A DNA stretch of 64,000 nucleotides from Salinisphaera sp049568105 (GCF_049568105.1 NZ_CP145335.1:310001-374000); one strand, 5' to 3'. Numbered from the stretch's first letter, positions 26,171-35,843 are shown. Numbers and translations are program-made. The notes: generated from the sequence alone by a model not told the origin.

Positions 26171-28330
26171 ATGGACGATGTATCCGCAATCCTCGACGGT
26201 CTCAACGATGCCCAACGCGAAGCGGTCGGTGCGCCGCCGGCGCATATGCGTGTGCTGGCCGGTGCCGGCTCGGGCAAGACCCGTGTGCTCATTCACCGTA
26301 TCGCCTGGCTGATCGGCGTCGAAGGCGTCTCGCCCCAGTCGATTCTGGCGGTGACCTTTACTAATAAGGCGGCCGGCGAGATGCGGGCCCGTCTGGAGCC
26401 GATGCTGCGCGTGCCGGCGCGTGCGATGTGGGTAGGCACCTTCCACGGCATCGCGCATCGGCTGCTGCGTCTGCATTACAAGGAGGCCAAGCTGCCGCAG
26501 GCGTTCCAGATCATCGATTCGGACGATCAGCTGCGCCTGATCAAGCGGGTGATGCGCGGTCTGGAGATGGACGAGCAACGCTGGCCGCCGCGCCAGATGG
26601 CTGGCTTTATCAACAGCTGCAAGGAAGACGCCGAACGCCCGCAGGACCTGGCCGATACTGGCGACTATGCCCGATCGCAGATGATCCGGGTCTATACGGC
26701 CTATGAATCGGCCCGCGAGGCCGCCGGGCTAGTCGATTTCCCGGAGCTCTTGCTGCGTGCCTACGAGACCTGCCGCGACAACGCCGAGCTGCTGGCCCAC
26801 TATCGGCGGCGGTTTTCGCATCTCATGGTCGACGAGTTCCAGGACACCAATGCCCTGCAATATGGCTGGGTGAAGCTACTGGCCGGCACCCACGGCAAGG
26901 TGTTCATCGTCGGCGACGACGACCAGTCGATCTATTCCTGGCGCGGGGCGCGGGTCGACAACATCCTGCGCTTCGAAGAGGATTTCGCCGGTACCCAGAC
27001 AGTCCGGCTAGAGCAGAACTATCGCTCGACCGGGACCATCCTGGCAGCGGCCAACGGCCTGATTGGCCACAATATCTCGCGGCTCGGCAAGGAGCTGTGG
27101 ACGGCCGGTGCCGAGGGCGAACCGATCGACGTCTATGCTGCCTACAACGAATACGACGAGGCCCAGCACGTCATCACCCGGATCCAGAACTGGATCAGCG
27201 AAGGCGGCTCGCGCTCCGATATCGCCATCCTGTATCGCTCCAACGCCCAGTCCCGGGTGCTGGAAGAGCGCTTGATCGCCGCCGAGATCCCGTATCGGAT
27301 CTACGGCGGCCAGAAATTCTTCGAGCGCGCCGAGATCAAGGATGCACTGGCCTATTTGCGCCTGATCCAGTCGCGATCCGACGATGCCGCCTTCGAGCGG
27401 ATCGTGAATACGCCCACCCGCGGTATCGGCAATACCACGGTCGACAAGATCCGTACCCATGCCCGGGCTTCGGCAATGAATCTCTGGCAGGCTGCCTACG
27501 AGCTGGCCGAAAACGGGCTGGCCGCGCGGGCGGCCAAGTCGGTGATGAACTTCATCACGCTAGTCGACGACCTGGATGCGGCCATCGAAGACATGGCCTT
27601 GCACGAAGCCGCCGAGCACGTGGTCGAAACCACCGCGCTCAAGGCCCACCACGGCAAGGGCAACGACGAAAAAGCCGAAGCCCGCCAAGATAACCTCGAC
27701 GAACTGGTCTCGGCGGCCCGAGCGTATACCCCGGACGACGACGAGACTATGGACGAGATCACCCAGTTCTTGGCCTATGCCTCGTTGGAGGCCGGCGAGG
27801 CCCAGGCTGGCGAATGGGATGATTCGGTCCAGCTCATGACCCTGCATGCGGCCAAGGGCCTGGAATTTCCGCTGGTGTTCATGGTTGGCATGGAAGAAGG
27901 GCTGTTTCCGCACCAGCGCTCGGTCGAGGACGATAACGGGCTAGAAGAGGAACGCCGGCTGGCCTATGTCGGCATGACCCGGGCGATGGAAAAACTCAAT
28001 ATTTCGCATGCCGAGGTACGTCGGCTGCACGGTCAAGAGAATCTGGCTGCGCCGTCGCGTTTCTTGCGCGAGATCCCGGGCGAGCATCTGCGCGAGACCC
28101 GGCCCCAGGCCGGCATCTCCCAGCCGGTGTTCCGGCCCGGGCCGATCGGGCGCAACGAACAGAGCGCCGGCGGGCTGAATCTCGGCCAGCGGGTGGCACA
28201 TAAAAAATTCGGCGAGGGCACGGTACTGGCCTTCGAAGGCGACGGCGCACGGGCGCGGATCCAGGTCAACTTCGATTCGGCGGGCAGCAAGTGGCTGATC
28301 GCCGGCTATGCCAAGCTCGATCCGATCTAG
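26171..28330 (+). CDS. uvrD: DNA helicase II, UvrD
   Basis: SF1A 3'-5' helicase of 719 residues (E. coli UvrD 720) acting in nucleotide-excision and mismatch repair. From the ATG at 26171 it begins MDDVSAILDGLNDAQREAV, closely like E. coli UvrD. Walker A is AGAGSGKTRVL (about 29-39), then VTFTNKAAGEMR (Ia), VDEFQDTN (II), VGDDDQSIYSWRGA (III), EQNYRST (IV), LMTLHAAKGLEFPLVF (V) and RRLAYVGMTRA (VI). The C-terminal GxRVxHxxFGEGTV motif (QRVAHKKFGEGTVLAFEG) is the UvrD Tudor-like domain that binds RNA polymerase. No LexA box (CTG-N10-CAG) was seen upstream. Confidence 0.97.
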   Translation: MDDVSAILDGLNDAQREAVGAPPAHMRVLAGAGSGKTRVLIHRIAWLIGVEGVSPQSILAVTFTNKAAGEMRARLEPMLRVPARAMWVGTFHGIAHRLLRLHYKEAKLPQAFQIIDSDDQLRLIKRVMRGLEMDEQRWPPRQMAGFINSCKEDAERPQDLADTGDYARSQMIRVYTAYESAREAAGLVDFPELLLRAYETCRDNAELLAHYRRRFSHLMVDEFQDTNALQYGWVKLLAGTHGKVFIVGDDDQSIYSWRGARVDNILRFEEDFAGTQTVRLEQNYRSTGTILAAANGLIGHNISRLGKELWTAGAEGEPIDVYAAYNEYDEAQHVITRIQNWISEGGSRSDIAILYRSNAQSRVLEERLIAAEIPYRIYGGQKFFERAEIKDALAYLRLIQSRSDDAAFERIVNTPTRGIGNTTVDKIRTHARASAMNLWQAAYELAENGLAARAAKSVMNFITLVDDLDAAIEDMALHEAAEHVVETTALKAHHGKGNDEKAEARQDNLDELVSAARAYTPDDDETMDEITQFLAYASLEAGEAQAGEWDDSVQLMTLHAAKGLEFPLVFMVGMEEGLFPHQRSVEDDNGLEEERRLAYVGMTRAMEKLNISHAEVRRLHGQENLAAPSRFLREIPGEHLRETRPQAGISQPVFRPGPIGRNEQSAGGLNLGQRVAHKKFGEGTVLAFEGDGARARIQVNFDSAGSKWLIAGYAKLDPI

Positions 28331-28579
28331 CCATAGCCACGACAGGCAGTCGCAATCCAGCGCCACGCATCGACCCGGCTTGGCTCATAAAAATGGGCCT
28401 TGGATCTAAGCGGTCGCGCCGATCCCAGCCTTGGAGTGCCCACCACGGGCGCGGTGCATCGCGGCCGCTGCCACCGCCGTAACCGGCATGGTGGCCGGTC
28501 GCTGTAGCGAGCGGAGGATAATCGGAATAACCCGCGCTATACTCGGCCAAACGATGGATAGTCGAATCTCAGGGGATCT

Positions 28580-29713
28580 ATGGGGCATCGCGATGTCGCG
28601 GCCGGAGCCCGCATTTCGCGGTTCATGTTGGTGTTGCTGTTGTGTCTTTTAGGGGCGCCGGCCTTTGCCCAGCAGCCAGCGCCTGCAGCCAGTGCCCTGC
28701 CGGACGATGAGGTCGGTACCACGCTGCGGGTTGGCACCAAGACGGCGCCGCCTTTCGTAGTGCGCGATACCCAGGGCCGGCTGTCGGGTCTGTCAATCGC
28801 GCTATGGCAACGAGTGGCCGACCAGCTCGGGCTCAAGTCCAACTACGTCCAGCGGGATCTGCCGGGTCTGTTCGCCGGCCTGGAAAACGGCGATCTCGAC
28901 GTAGCGGTAGCGGCCCTGACCGTGACCGAGCCGCGCGAGGCACGGATCGACTTTACCTTTCCCTTCTATACCACCGGTCTGGCGATAGCCGTGCCGGCCG
29001 ACGGCAACGGCGGGGCCTGGCGCACCGTCAGCCGGGTGTTTTCCTGGCCGTTTTTGACCGCGCTGGCCGCCTTGGCCGGTGTGCTGCTGCTGGTCGGCGT
29101 TGCCGTCTGGGCTTTTGAGCGCCACCGCAATCCCGAAGAGTTCGGCGGCGGCGTGCTCAACGGGCTGGGCAGTGGCTTCTGGTGGGCGGCCGTGACCATG
29201 ACCACGGTCGGCTACGGCGATAAATCGCCACGGACCTTGGGCGGTCGGCTGATCGGGCTGGTCTGGATGTTCGCCGCGATCATCGTCATCTCCAGTTTTA
29301 CTGCAGCGATCGCAACGTCCTTGACCGTCGACAAGCTGTCCTCGGGGATCCAGAACGTCAACGATCTGGCCCATGCCCGAGTGACCACGGTGGCTGGTTC
29401 GGCGGCCGCGGTATCGTTGGCCGACCGGGGCATCACCTTCAACCGCCGCGCTTCGCTCGAAACCGCATTGACGAATCTGGCCGAGGGCCGGGTCGATGCA
29501 GTGGTCTACGATGCGCCGTTGCTCAAGTATCGGATTCGCCGGGACTATGCCAGCCGCCTGAGCGTGCTCGATCATACCTTCGAGCGTCAGGACTATGCCT
29601 TCGCGTTGCCCCAGGGCAGTCATCTGCGTGAGCCGGTCAACCGGGCGATCCTGGCGATCATTGACGATCGCCAGTGGAGCCGGCTGGTAGCCCGCTATAT
29701 CGGTTCGCCCTAA
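28580..29713 (+). CDS. Prokaryotic ionotropic glutamate receptor (GluR0-like ligand-gated K+ channel)
   Basis: 377 residues with a complete GluR0-like order: signal peptide (about 16-31, ending AFA), ligand-binding lobe S1 (about 48-150), helix M1 (157-178), pore helix with the K+ filter TVGYGD (209-214), helix M2 (223-248), and lobe S2 (about 255-377). In S1, LTVTEPREARIDFTFPF (113-129) has the Thr and Arg typical of amino-acid binding. The inserted channel is that of potassium channels, as in Synechocystis GluR0. It should open a K+ path across the inner membrane when a small ligand binds outside. No transporter genes adjoin it, which argues against a plain ABC solute-binding protein. Confidence 0.9.
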   Translation: MGHRDVAAGARISRFMLVLLLCLLGAPAFAQQPAPAASALPDDEVGTTLRVGTKTAPPFVVRDTQGRLSGLSIALWQRVADQLGLKSNYVQRDLPGLFAGLENGDLDVAVAALTVTEPREARIDFTFPFYTTGLAIAVPADGNGGAWRTVSRVFSWPFLTALAALAGVLLLVGVAVWAFERHRNPEEFGGGVLNGLGSGFWWAAVTMTTVGYGDKSPRTLGGRLIGLVWMFAAIIVISSFTAAIATSLTVDKLSSGIQNVNDLAHARVTTVAGSAAAVSLADRGITFNRRASLETALTNLAEGRVDAVVYDAPLLKYRIRRDYASRLSVLDHTFERQDYAFALPQGSHLREPVNRAILAIIDDRQWSRLVARYIGSP

Positions 29714-29837
29714 TGAACGTTTGGGGCTAAGGCACGGCCCATAGTCGTTACCGCAGCCCGACATGGCCCGGTACGGGTGTTTCGCGGCCGCTGTGCGATA
29801 GAGCTTTAAGGGCGTATCGGCTGGCCATATGCCGGCC

Positions 29838-29964
29838 TTCGCTCGCCGGGCGTGTCGCGATCGGGGCGGAGGCTATGGCGTGGTTGGGGCCAGCCTCGGC
29901 GGCGAGCGAATGGGCCGTTAAGCGCAGCGGCCGTCTCGGCCGGGTGGGTATTCGGTCGAGACGG
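29838..29964. repeat. Two nested/tandem perfect stems between convergent genes
   Basis: TTCGCTCGCCG (29838-29848) pairs perfectly with CGGCGAGCGAA (29900-29910) and encloses GAGGCT (29869-29874)/AGCCTC (29892-29897). A second stem CCGTCTCG (29931-29938)/CGAGACGG (29957-29964) follows. No T tract is seen on either side, so these are not standard terminators. The intergenic region is otherwise without a gene. Confidence 0.6.
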
Positions 29965-29975
29965 GCCGAAGCGGT

Positions 29976-30797
29976 CTAGTCGGCGTGTCGCACCATGGTC
30001 TCGATGCCGTGCGACTTCAGGCGCTGGGCGAGATTCTGGGCTTTGGCGCGTGTATTTACGGTACCGCTTTGTACGCGATAGACCGTTTTGCCTGAAGACG
30101 TCTTGACGTCGACGATACGCGCGGTCACGCCCAGCAGCGCAAGCCGTGCCTTGCGATGATCGGCATCGTCGTGGGTCGAAAACGCACCGGCCTGGATGAC
30201 ATAGCCCGTGCCAGCATCGCCGGTGCTGTTGTCGGAAGGCGCGTTAGAGGCCGAACCACTCGACGGCTGATGCGAAGTCGAGGCTGGCGCCGGGGTCTCG
30301 ACCGCGGCCTCGGCCTCGTGGGGCGTATGGGCATCGACCGGGGCTGGCTGTGTATGGCGTTGGTTCGCCGGTACTTCCACCTTGTAATTCGGCAGCATCT
30401 TGTAGAACGAAAACCGCGGCTCGGACTGACCGTCGTCGGCTGCCTTGGGGGCGGCGGCTGGTGGCTGGCTGTTCGAAGTCTCGGTGTCGTTGTCTTGCGA
30501 CTGGTGCGGCACGTCGATCGATACACTTTCTGGGCCGTGTCCGGCCGGCCGACTGGCGATGTAGTAGATCGAGCCGATCACGATCGCAACCAGCAGCCCG
30601 CAGGCGAACCAGACCCAGCCGGGCGCACCACGGCGTGTGGCCGTGTTCCTGCGCGGGCTGGAACCGTTTTTCTTGGCGCTGCTTTTCGGCTTGGATCGCG
30701 CCGAGGTTGCTGCCGGCTTCGCACGCTTGGGCGTCTTGCGTTTGCCGCTGTTGCTGTTCGGCGGATCGTTGCGGCGCGAGGAATAATCGCGAGCCAT
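29976..30797 (-). CDS. SPOR-domain protein, FtsN-like
   Basis: 273 residues. A basic cytoplasmic N-terminus (1-58) leads into one transmembrane helix (about 61-83), a Pro/Ala/Ser-rich periplasmic linker containing FSFYKMLPNYKVEVP (about 128-142), and a C-terminal SPOR domain (about 198-270: YVIQAGAFSTHDDADHRKARL...) that binds denuded septal peptidoglycan. The F-x-F-Y-x-x-L-P motif is usual in FtsN-like proteins encoded after argS. It lies 29 bases downstream of argS. A role in cell division is inferred from family and context. Confidence 0.85.
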   Translation of the reverse strand: MARDYSSRRNDPPNSNSGKRKTPKRAKPAATSARSKPKSSAKKNGSSPRRNTATRRGAPGWVWFACGLLVAIVIGSIYYIASRPAGHGPESVSIDVPHQSQDNDTETSNSQPPAAAPKAADDGQSEPRFSFYKMLPNYKVEVPANQRHTQPAPVDAHTPHEAEAAVETPAPASTSHQPSSGSASNAPSDNSTGDAGTGYVIQAGAFSTHDDADHRKARLALLGVTARIVDVKTSSGKTVYRVQSGTVNTRAKAQNLAQRLKSHGIETMVRHAD

Positions 30798-30826
30798 TTA
30801 CAACACCTCGTCGATCGATGCCAGGG

Positions 30827-32494
30827 TCACATTCGCTCCGGAGCGGACACGCCCAGCAACTCGAGACCGTTGGCGATCACCTGCTGTGCCGCGGCGACCA
30901 GGGCCAATCGTGCATTGCGCAGCGCCTCGTCCTCGAGTACGAATTTCTGGGCGTTGTAGTAGCTGTGGAAGATATCGGCCGTATCGCGCAGATAATGAGC
31001 CACGCTCTGAACTGCGGACTCGGCCGCGGCCGCCGAGACCATCTCCGGATAGCGCGAGAGCGCCGTGATCAGGCGCTGTTCGTGCTCGGAATCCAGCCGG
31101 TCCAGATCGGCTGCGCTCCGGTCGTAGGTCAGCCCTTGTTCGTCGAGCTGGCGAAACACGCTGCAAATCCGGGCGTGGGCATACTGGATGTAATAGACCG
31201 GATTGTCTTCCGACTGGCTGCGGGCCAGGTCGATATCGAAGGTCAGCTGCGAATCGGACTTGCGGGCGACCAGGAAATAACGGGTCGCATCGCGTCCGAC
31301 CTCGTCGATCAGGTCGCGTACGGTCACATAGGAACCGGCGCGCTTGGACAGCTTGACCTCTTCGCCAGAGCGCATGACTGTGACCATCTGGTGCAGCACA
31401 TACGCCGGCCAGCCCTCGGGAATGCCGATATCCAGGGCCTGTAGCCCGGCCCGCACGCGGGCGATGGTGCCGTGGTGGTCTGCGCCCTGTTCATTGATCG
31501 CGTGGCCGAAACCGCGTTCCCATTTGGCGCGGTGATAGGCGACATCGGGCACGAAATAGGTATAACCGCCCTCGGCCTTGCGCATCACTCGGTCCTTGTC
31601 GTCGCCGTAGTCGGTGGTCTTGAGCCACAGGGCGCCGTCGGCTTCGTAGGTATGCCCGGCCGCGACCAGGGCATCGACCGTAGCCTCGACGCTGCCGTCG
31701 GCATACAACGCCGATTCCAGGGCGTAGTGATCGAAGGACACGCCGAAGGCCCGCAGGTCGTCGTCCTGTTCGCGACGTAGATAGGCCACCGCGAATTCGC
31801 GGATCGCCGCCAGATCGTCGGGATCGGCAGCCGCGGTGACTTCGCGATCGTCGGCGGTCACGGTCGCCCCGTCCAGATAAGCCGCTGCCACGTCGGCCAG
31901 ATATTCGCCGCGATACCCGTTTGCCGGCCAGTCGGCATGCTCCGGGGTCAGACCGCGACAACGAGCGGCCACCGAGTGGGTCAGATTGTCGATCTGCACG
32001 CCGGCATCGTTGTAGTAGAACTCGCGGGTCACATTCCAGCCGGTGGCGTCATACAGCCGTGCCAGGCAGTCGCCGACCGCAGCCCCACGCCCGTGGCCGA
32101 CGTGCAGCGGCCCGGTCGGATTGGCCGAGACGAACTCGATCAATACCTTGCGGCCTTCGCCGTCGTCCGAGCGGCCGTAGTGCTCGCGGCTGGCCAGAAC
32201 GTCGTCGATCACGGCGCGAAAAGCCGCTGGGGCCAGAAAGAAGTTGATAAAGCCGGGCCCGGCGATCTCAACCCTGGCGATGCGCTCGTCGTCGCCCAGC
32301 TGGTCCACGATCGCCTGGGCGATCTCGCGCGGATTGCGGCGTGCGGCCTTGGTCAGCTGCATCGCCAGATTGGAGGCGAAATCGCCATGGGAGGCATCGC
32401 GCGTGCGTTCGACGTGCGGCGCGGCAGGGATATCGAGATCAGGCCAGGCGCGCGCAGCGGCGCCGGCCAGCAGCTGTTGAACGAGTGCTTTCAC
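30827..32494 (-). CDS. argS: Arginyl-tRNA synthetase
   Basis: Class I aminoacyl-tRNA synthetase of 555 residues charging tRNA-Arg. The N-terminal tRNA-binding domain (about 1-110) precedes the HIGH-type motif ANPTGPLHVGHGRGA (about 120-134). EEVKLSKRAG (about 367-376) stands in the KMSKS position with the degeneracy usual in ArgRS, and the C-terminal anticodon domain ends with NGLELLGVSAPERM. priA-argS-SPOR is a conserved gammaproteobacterial order; here a methyltransferase gene is inserted between priA and argS. Confidence 0.97.
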   Translation of the reverse strand: MKALVQQLLAGAAARAWPDLDIPAAPHVERTRDASHGDFASNLAMQLTKAARRNPREIAQAIVDQLGDDERIARVEIAGPGFINFFLAPAAFRAVIDDVLASREHYGRSDDGEGRKVLIEFVSANPTGPLHVGHGRGAAVGDCLARLYDATGWNVTREFYYNDAGVQIDNLTHSVAARCRGLTPEHADWPANGYRGEYLADVAAAYLDGATVTADDREVTAAADPDDLAAIREFAVAYLRREQDDDLRAFGVSFDHYALESALYADGSVEATVDALVAAGHTYEADGALWLKTTDYGDDKDRVMRKAEGGYTYFVPDVAYHRAKWERGFGHAINEQGADHHGTIARVRAGLQALDIGIPEGWPAYVLHQMVTVMRSGEEVKLSKRAGSYVTVRDLIDEVGRDATRYFLVARKSDSQLTFDIDLARSQSEDNPVYYIQYAHARICSVFRQLDEQGLTYDRSAADLDRLDSEHEQRLITALSRYPEMVSAAAAESAVQSVAHYLRDTADIFHSYYNAQKFVLEDEALRNARLALVAAAQQVIANGLELLGVSAPERM

Positions 32495-32554
32495 GGCGAA
32501 ACGAGCCAGATCGGGGTGAAAACCGTGCAGTCTAACGCTGGCGCCGTTCGCCGG

Positions 32555-33379
32555 CTATGTTTCAGCCTCGAGTAAACAAAAGGCACGCTGTGATCCACGC
32601 GGCCCGTAGGCCACCCCGGGCAGCTCGGTATCGGGCAATACCCGGGCCCGGGCGAAGCCGGCCGCCTCCAGGCCGGCCAGGGCCTGATCCTCGTGATAGC
32701 ACAGCGTCGAGCCGGGGCGCGCCGCCCAGCGTCGGGCCAGGGCCGCGCTCGGCCCACGCGGGGCGAATCGGCGTAGGGGGTAGACCTCGGTCAGATAGCG
32801 GCCGCCGCCGAGGCGTTTCAACAAAGCCGCGATATGCGCCCAGGCCCGTTGCTTGGCGTCCCGATTGAGATAATCGACTACGCCTTCGGTAAGCGCGACC
32901 ACCGGCCCATGGGCCGGGGCGGCGATCTGCGCGCCGAGGTCATCGCCCAGCAGATCGCCAACGGCCAGATGATAATTGGCCGGCGGCGGACCGGCCGGCG
33001 AGGCGCGCCGGGTCGCGACCATGCCGGGCAAATCCAGATCGTGCCAGCGCGTTTCGGGATGGGCGCGGGCATAGGCCAGCCCGCGGGTCGACAGGCCGGC
33101 GCCGATCTCGATAGCCAGGCTCGGTGCGATGCGCGCGACCCAGGCCGAGAACCAGTAGTGGCGCCAGTACAGCAGAGCTTCGCCCGGGGCCAGTGCGGGG
33201 AATATCGGCGACAGCGCCCGGGTACCGCATCGCAGTGCACCGAGCATGGTCCGGCCGCGGCGGCTATCCCAGGCCTCGGCTTCGGCAAAACCGTAGTGGG
33301 CCCAGGCGGCGGCGGTGGCATAGGCCGTCGGGCTGATGCGTGGATCGCCCTGGGGCGGGGCATTAGAATCTCGACTCAT
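32555..33379 (-). CDS. LCM/TcmP-type class I methyltransferase
   Basis: About 274 residues from the ATG at 33379 (MSRDSNAPP; an upstream ATG at 33403 would add 8). SAM-binding motif I is AIEIGAGLSTRGLAYARAHP (about residues 88-107), followed by WHDLDLPGMV (acidic post-I) and PVVALTEGVVDYLN (about 163-176), which together resemble the leucine-carboxyl-methyltransferase/TcmP family of O-methyltransferases. The substrate is unknown. It starts 75 bases after priA and ends 60 bases before argS on the same strand, so it may be part of one operon. Confidence 0.72.
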   Translation of the reverse strand: MSRDSNAPPQGDPRISPTAYATAAAWAHYGFAEAEAWDSRRGRTMLGALRCGTRALSPIFPALAPGEALLYWRHYWFSAWVARIAPSLAIEIGAGLSTRGLAYARAHPETRWHDLDLPGMVATRRASPAGPPPANYHLAVGDLLGDDLGAQIAAPAHGPVVALTEGVVDYLNRDAKQRAWAHIAALLKRLGGGRYLTEVYPLRRFAPRGPSAALARRWAARPGSTLCYHEDQALAGLEAAGFARARVLPDTELPGVAYGPRGSQRAFCLLEAET

Positions 33380-33453
33380 GGGCTGAGACTGCCAGAAATC
33401 CAAGCCCAGGGGTGCCGAGCGGGCGGCCCGGCACGTTCGGCGCGGCAGGCCGT

Positions 33454-35649
33454 TCAGATCAGATCCTGGGGGTCGACATCGATCGACCAGCGTACCCGGC
33501 GCGCGCCCGGCAGCTCGGCCAGTTGATACTGCCAGCGATCGAGCACCGGATGCAGCAACGAACGGCGCGCGGCGTGCAGCAGCAGATGGGCGCGATAACG
33601 CCCGGCCCGGCGGGCCATCGGCGCCGGTACTGGGCCCCAGCAGGCCAGCTCGCCATCGATCGGAATGGTATCGGCCGCCGCGGCCAAAAAATCGTGCGGA
33701 TATTGGGCTTCGTGGGCCTCGGCCCGCAGTAGCGCCAGATAGCCGAACGGCGGCAGGGCAGTAGCCTCGCGTTCGGCCAGTGCGGCTTCGGCAAAGCCCG
33801 GATAACCGCCGCTGAGCAGTCGGGTGAGCATCGGATGTTCGGGATTGCGGGTCTGTAGCCAGACCTCGCCGGGCCGATCCGCGCGTCCGGCCCGGCCAGC
33901 GACCTGGGTGACCACCTGGGCCATGTGTTCGGTAGCCCGGAAATCGGCCGAAAACAGGCCGCCATCGACATCCAGTACGCCGACGCAGGTCAGGCGGGCG
34001 AAATCGTGGCCCTTGGCGAGCATTTGGGTGCCGACCATGAGCTGGGTGGTGCCGCTGGCGACATCGGCCAGCTGGGCTTCCAGCCGGCCTTTGCGGGCCA
34101 TGCTGTCGCGGTCGAAGCGGGCGATCGAGACATCCGGGAAATGGCTGCGCAGGGCGCCGGCCACGCGCTGGGTGCCGGCGCCCAGCGACACTAGATTCGC
34201 GGCGCCGCAGGCGGCACAGGCTGCGGGCGCGTCGGCGTTCGCGCCGCAGTGGTGGCAGATCAGCCGGCGCCCGCCGCCGTGTACGGTCATCGGGGCATCG
34301 CAGCGCTCGCAGGGCGCGATCCAGCCACAGTCGTGGCAGGCCAGTGCCGGGGCAAAGCCGCGCCGGTTGATGAAGATCATCACCTGATTGCCGGCTTCGA
34401 GATGGGGGCGAATCCGGCTGATCAAGGGATCGGACAGGCCGCCGTCGAGTGGCCGCGAACGAATATCGATCAGCTTGATTTGCGGCAACGCGGCCCCGGT
34501 CGCCCGACGCGCCAGCCGCTGGTAGGCAAAACGTCCGGCACGGGCATTGTGCAGGGTCTCGAGCGCTGGCGTGGCCGAGCCGAGCAGGATCGGGCAGGCC
34601 GTAGCCTGGGCGCGTTTCAGGGCCACGTCGCGGGCGTGATAGCGCAGGCCGTCGCCTTGTTTGTAGGAGCCGTCGTGTTCTTCGTCGACCACGATCAGGC
34701 CCAGCCGCGGCATGGGGGTGAACACTGCCGAACGGGTGCCGACCACGATATCGGCCTCGCCAGCCGCGGCTGCCTTCCAGACATCGGCACGCTCGCCGTC
34801 CGAGCGTTGCGAGTGCAACACGCCGATCGCGGCGGCGAAACGCGAGCGCAGCCGGTCGATGAGTTGTGGTGTGAGGCCGATCTCGGGCGCCAGGAACAGG
34901 ATTTGTCGCCCGGCAGCCAGCACGTCGGCCATGCGCTGGAAATAGATTTCGGTCTTGCCGGAGCCAGTCACGCCCTCGATGAGTGCCGGGGCAAAGCCTT
35001 CGGCAGTGCGCAGCCGCTCGATCACGGTGTGCTGGTCCTCGGTCAGTTCCGGCGCCTGGCCGGCACTGCCGGTTTCCAGGCCGCCGGGCAGCTCGACGGC
35101 TTCGATCAGGCCGCGCTCGGCCAGCGTCTTCAACGGTTTCTGGGCCGCGGGAAAACGCGCCAGCAGGGTGCTGTGGGCGATCGGATGATCGGCATCGCGC
35201 AGCACGGCCAGTAGTTCGCGCTGGCGAGGCGCGCGCGAGAGCGCGGCCTCAGCCTCGGTCGGCGGTTCGGCGCTCGCCTGCCAGCCACGATTGCGGTTGG
35301 TATCCTGCTCGCTGCGGGTCCGTCGCAGCGCTGCCGGCAAGGCGGTCGCGATCGTTTCGCCCAGCGGGTGGTGATAATAGCGAGCAGTCCAGCGCAGTAG
35401 CTTGAGCACTGCGTCGTCGAGTAGCGCCTGATCATCCAGGACCGCTATAACCGGCTTGAGCCGGTCAATGGCGACTTGGCTGTCGACATCGACGGCCACG
35501 ATCACGCCGACCAGCGGCCGCCGGCCAAAGCGAACCTGCACCCGGGCGCCAATCGTCGGGCTGGCCTCGGGGGCCACTTGGTAGTCGAATGTGCCGTGCA
35601 GCGGCACCGGCACGGCGACACGAATGACTCTTAAAGCCTGCACGCTCAA
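33454..35649 (-). CDS. priA: Primosomal protein N' (PriA helicase)
   Basis: 3'-5' SF2 helicase of 731 residues that restarts collapsed replication forks. The N-terminal 3'-DNA-binding domain (1-100: VPVPLHGTFDYQVA) is followed by Walker A EGVTGSGKTEIYF (about 218-230), the DEEH box VVDEEHDGSYKQ (about 319-330), the zinc-binding cysteine array CHDCGWIAPCERCDA...CHHCGANADAPAACAACG (about 435-485), and helicase motifs V and VI (GTQMLAKGHDF, QVAGRAGRADRPGEV). The AT-rich region with DnaA boxes lies immediately upstream of its start. Confidence 0.97.
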   Translation of the reverse strand: MSVQALRVIRVAVPVPLHGTFDYQVAPEASPTIGARVQVRFGRRPLVGVIVAVDVDSQVAIDRLKPVIAVLDDQALLDDAVLKLLRWTARYYHHPLGETIATALPAALRRTRSEQDTNRNRGWQASAEPPTEAEAALSRAPRQRELLAVLRDADHPIAHSTLLARFPAAQKPLKTLAERGLIEAVELPGGLETGSAGQAPELTEDQHTVIERLRTAEGFAPALIEGVTGSGKTEIYFQRMADVLAAGRQILFLAPEIGLTPQLIDRLRSRFAAAIGVLHSQRSDGERADVWKAAAAGEADIVVGTRSAVFTPMPRLGLIVVDEEHDGSYKQGDGLRYHARDVALKRAQATACPILLGSATPALETLHNARAGRFAYQRLARRATGAALPQIKLIDIRSRPLDGGLSDPLISRIRPHLEAGNQVMIFINRRGFAPALACHDCGWIAPCERCDAPMTVHGGGRRLICHHCGANADAPAACAACGAANLVSLGAGTQRVAGALRSHFPDVSIARFDRDSMARKGRLEAQLADVASGTTQLMVGTQMLAKGHDFARLTCVGVLDVDGGLFSADFRATEHMAQVVTQVAGRAGRADRPGEVWLQTRNPEHPMLTRLLSGGYPGFAEAALAEREATALPPFGYLALLRAEAHEAQYPHDFLAAAADTIPIDGELACWGPVPAPMARRAGRYRAHLLLHAARRSLLHPVLDRWQYQLAELPGARRVRWSIDVDPQDLI

Positions 35650-35661
35650 GAGTCTATGGCC

Positions 35662-35843
35662 TGTGGATAAGTTGGTGGATTAAATTTGGACAGCCGCTCC
35701 ATAGGTTTCGTCTAATATCTGCGATTGTACGAAAGGGTAAATAAATATTTATTAATATCAGATGCTTATATTTTTTATGGCCGCTCGCCTGGTAATAGAT
35801 CGGTGGCTGGAACCGCCCATACAAGCTGTGGATTTGTGGAAAA
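35662..35843. promoter_or_regulatory. AT-rich island flanked by DnaA-box-like 9-mers (origin candidate)
   Basis: TGTGGATAA (35662-35670) is a perfect DnaA box (TTATCCACA on the other strand). TGTGGATTT (35827-35835, two mismatches) abuts TGTGGAAAA (35835-35843, one mismatch). All three point the same way. Between them, 35728-35780 is extremely AT-rich for this genome and contains the palindrome AATAAATATTTATT (35740-35753) and TTATATTTTTTATGG. It also carries the priA promoter region. It could be a DnaA-controlled promoter or a replication origin with its unwinding element. Confidence 0.5.
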
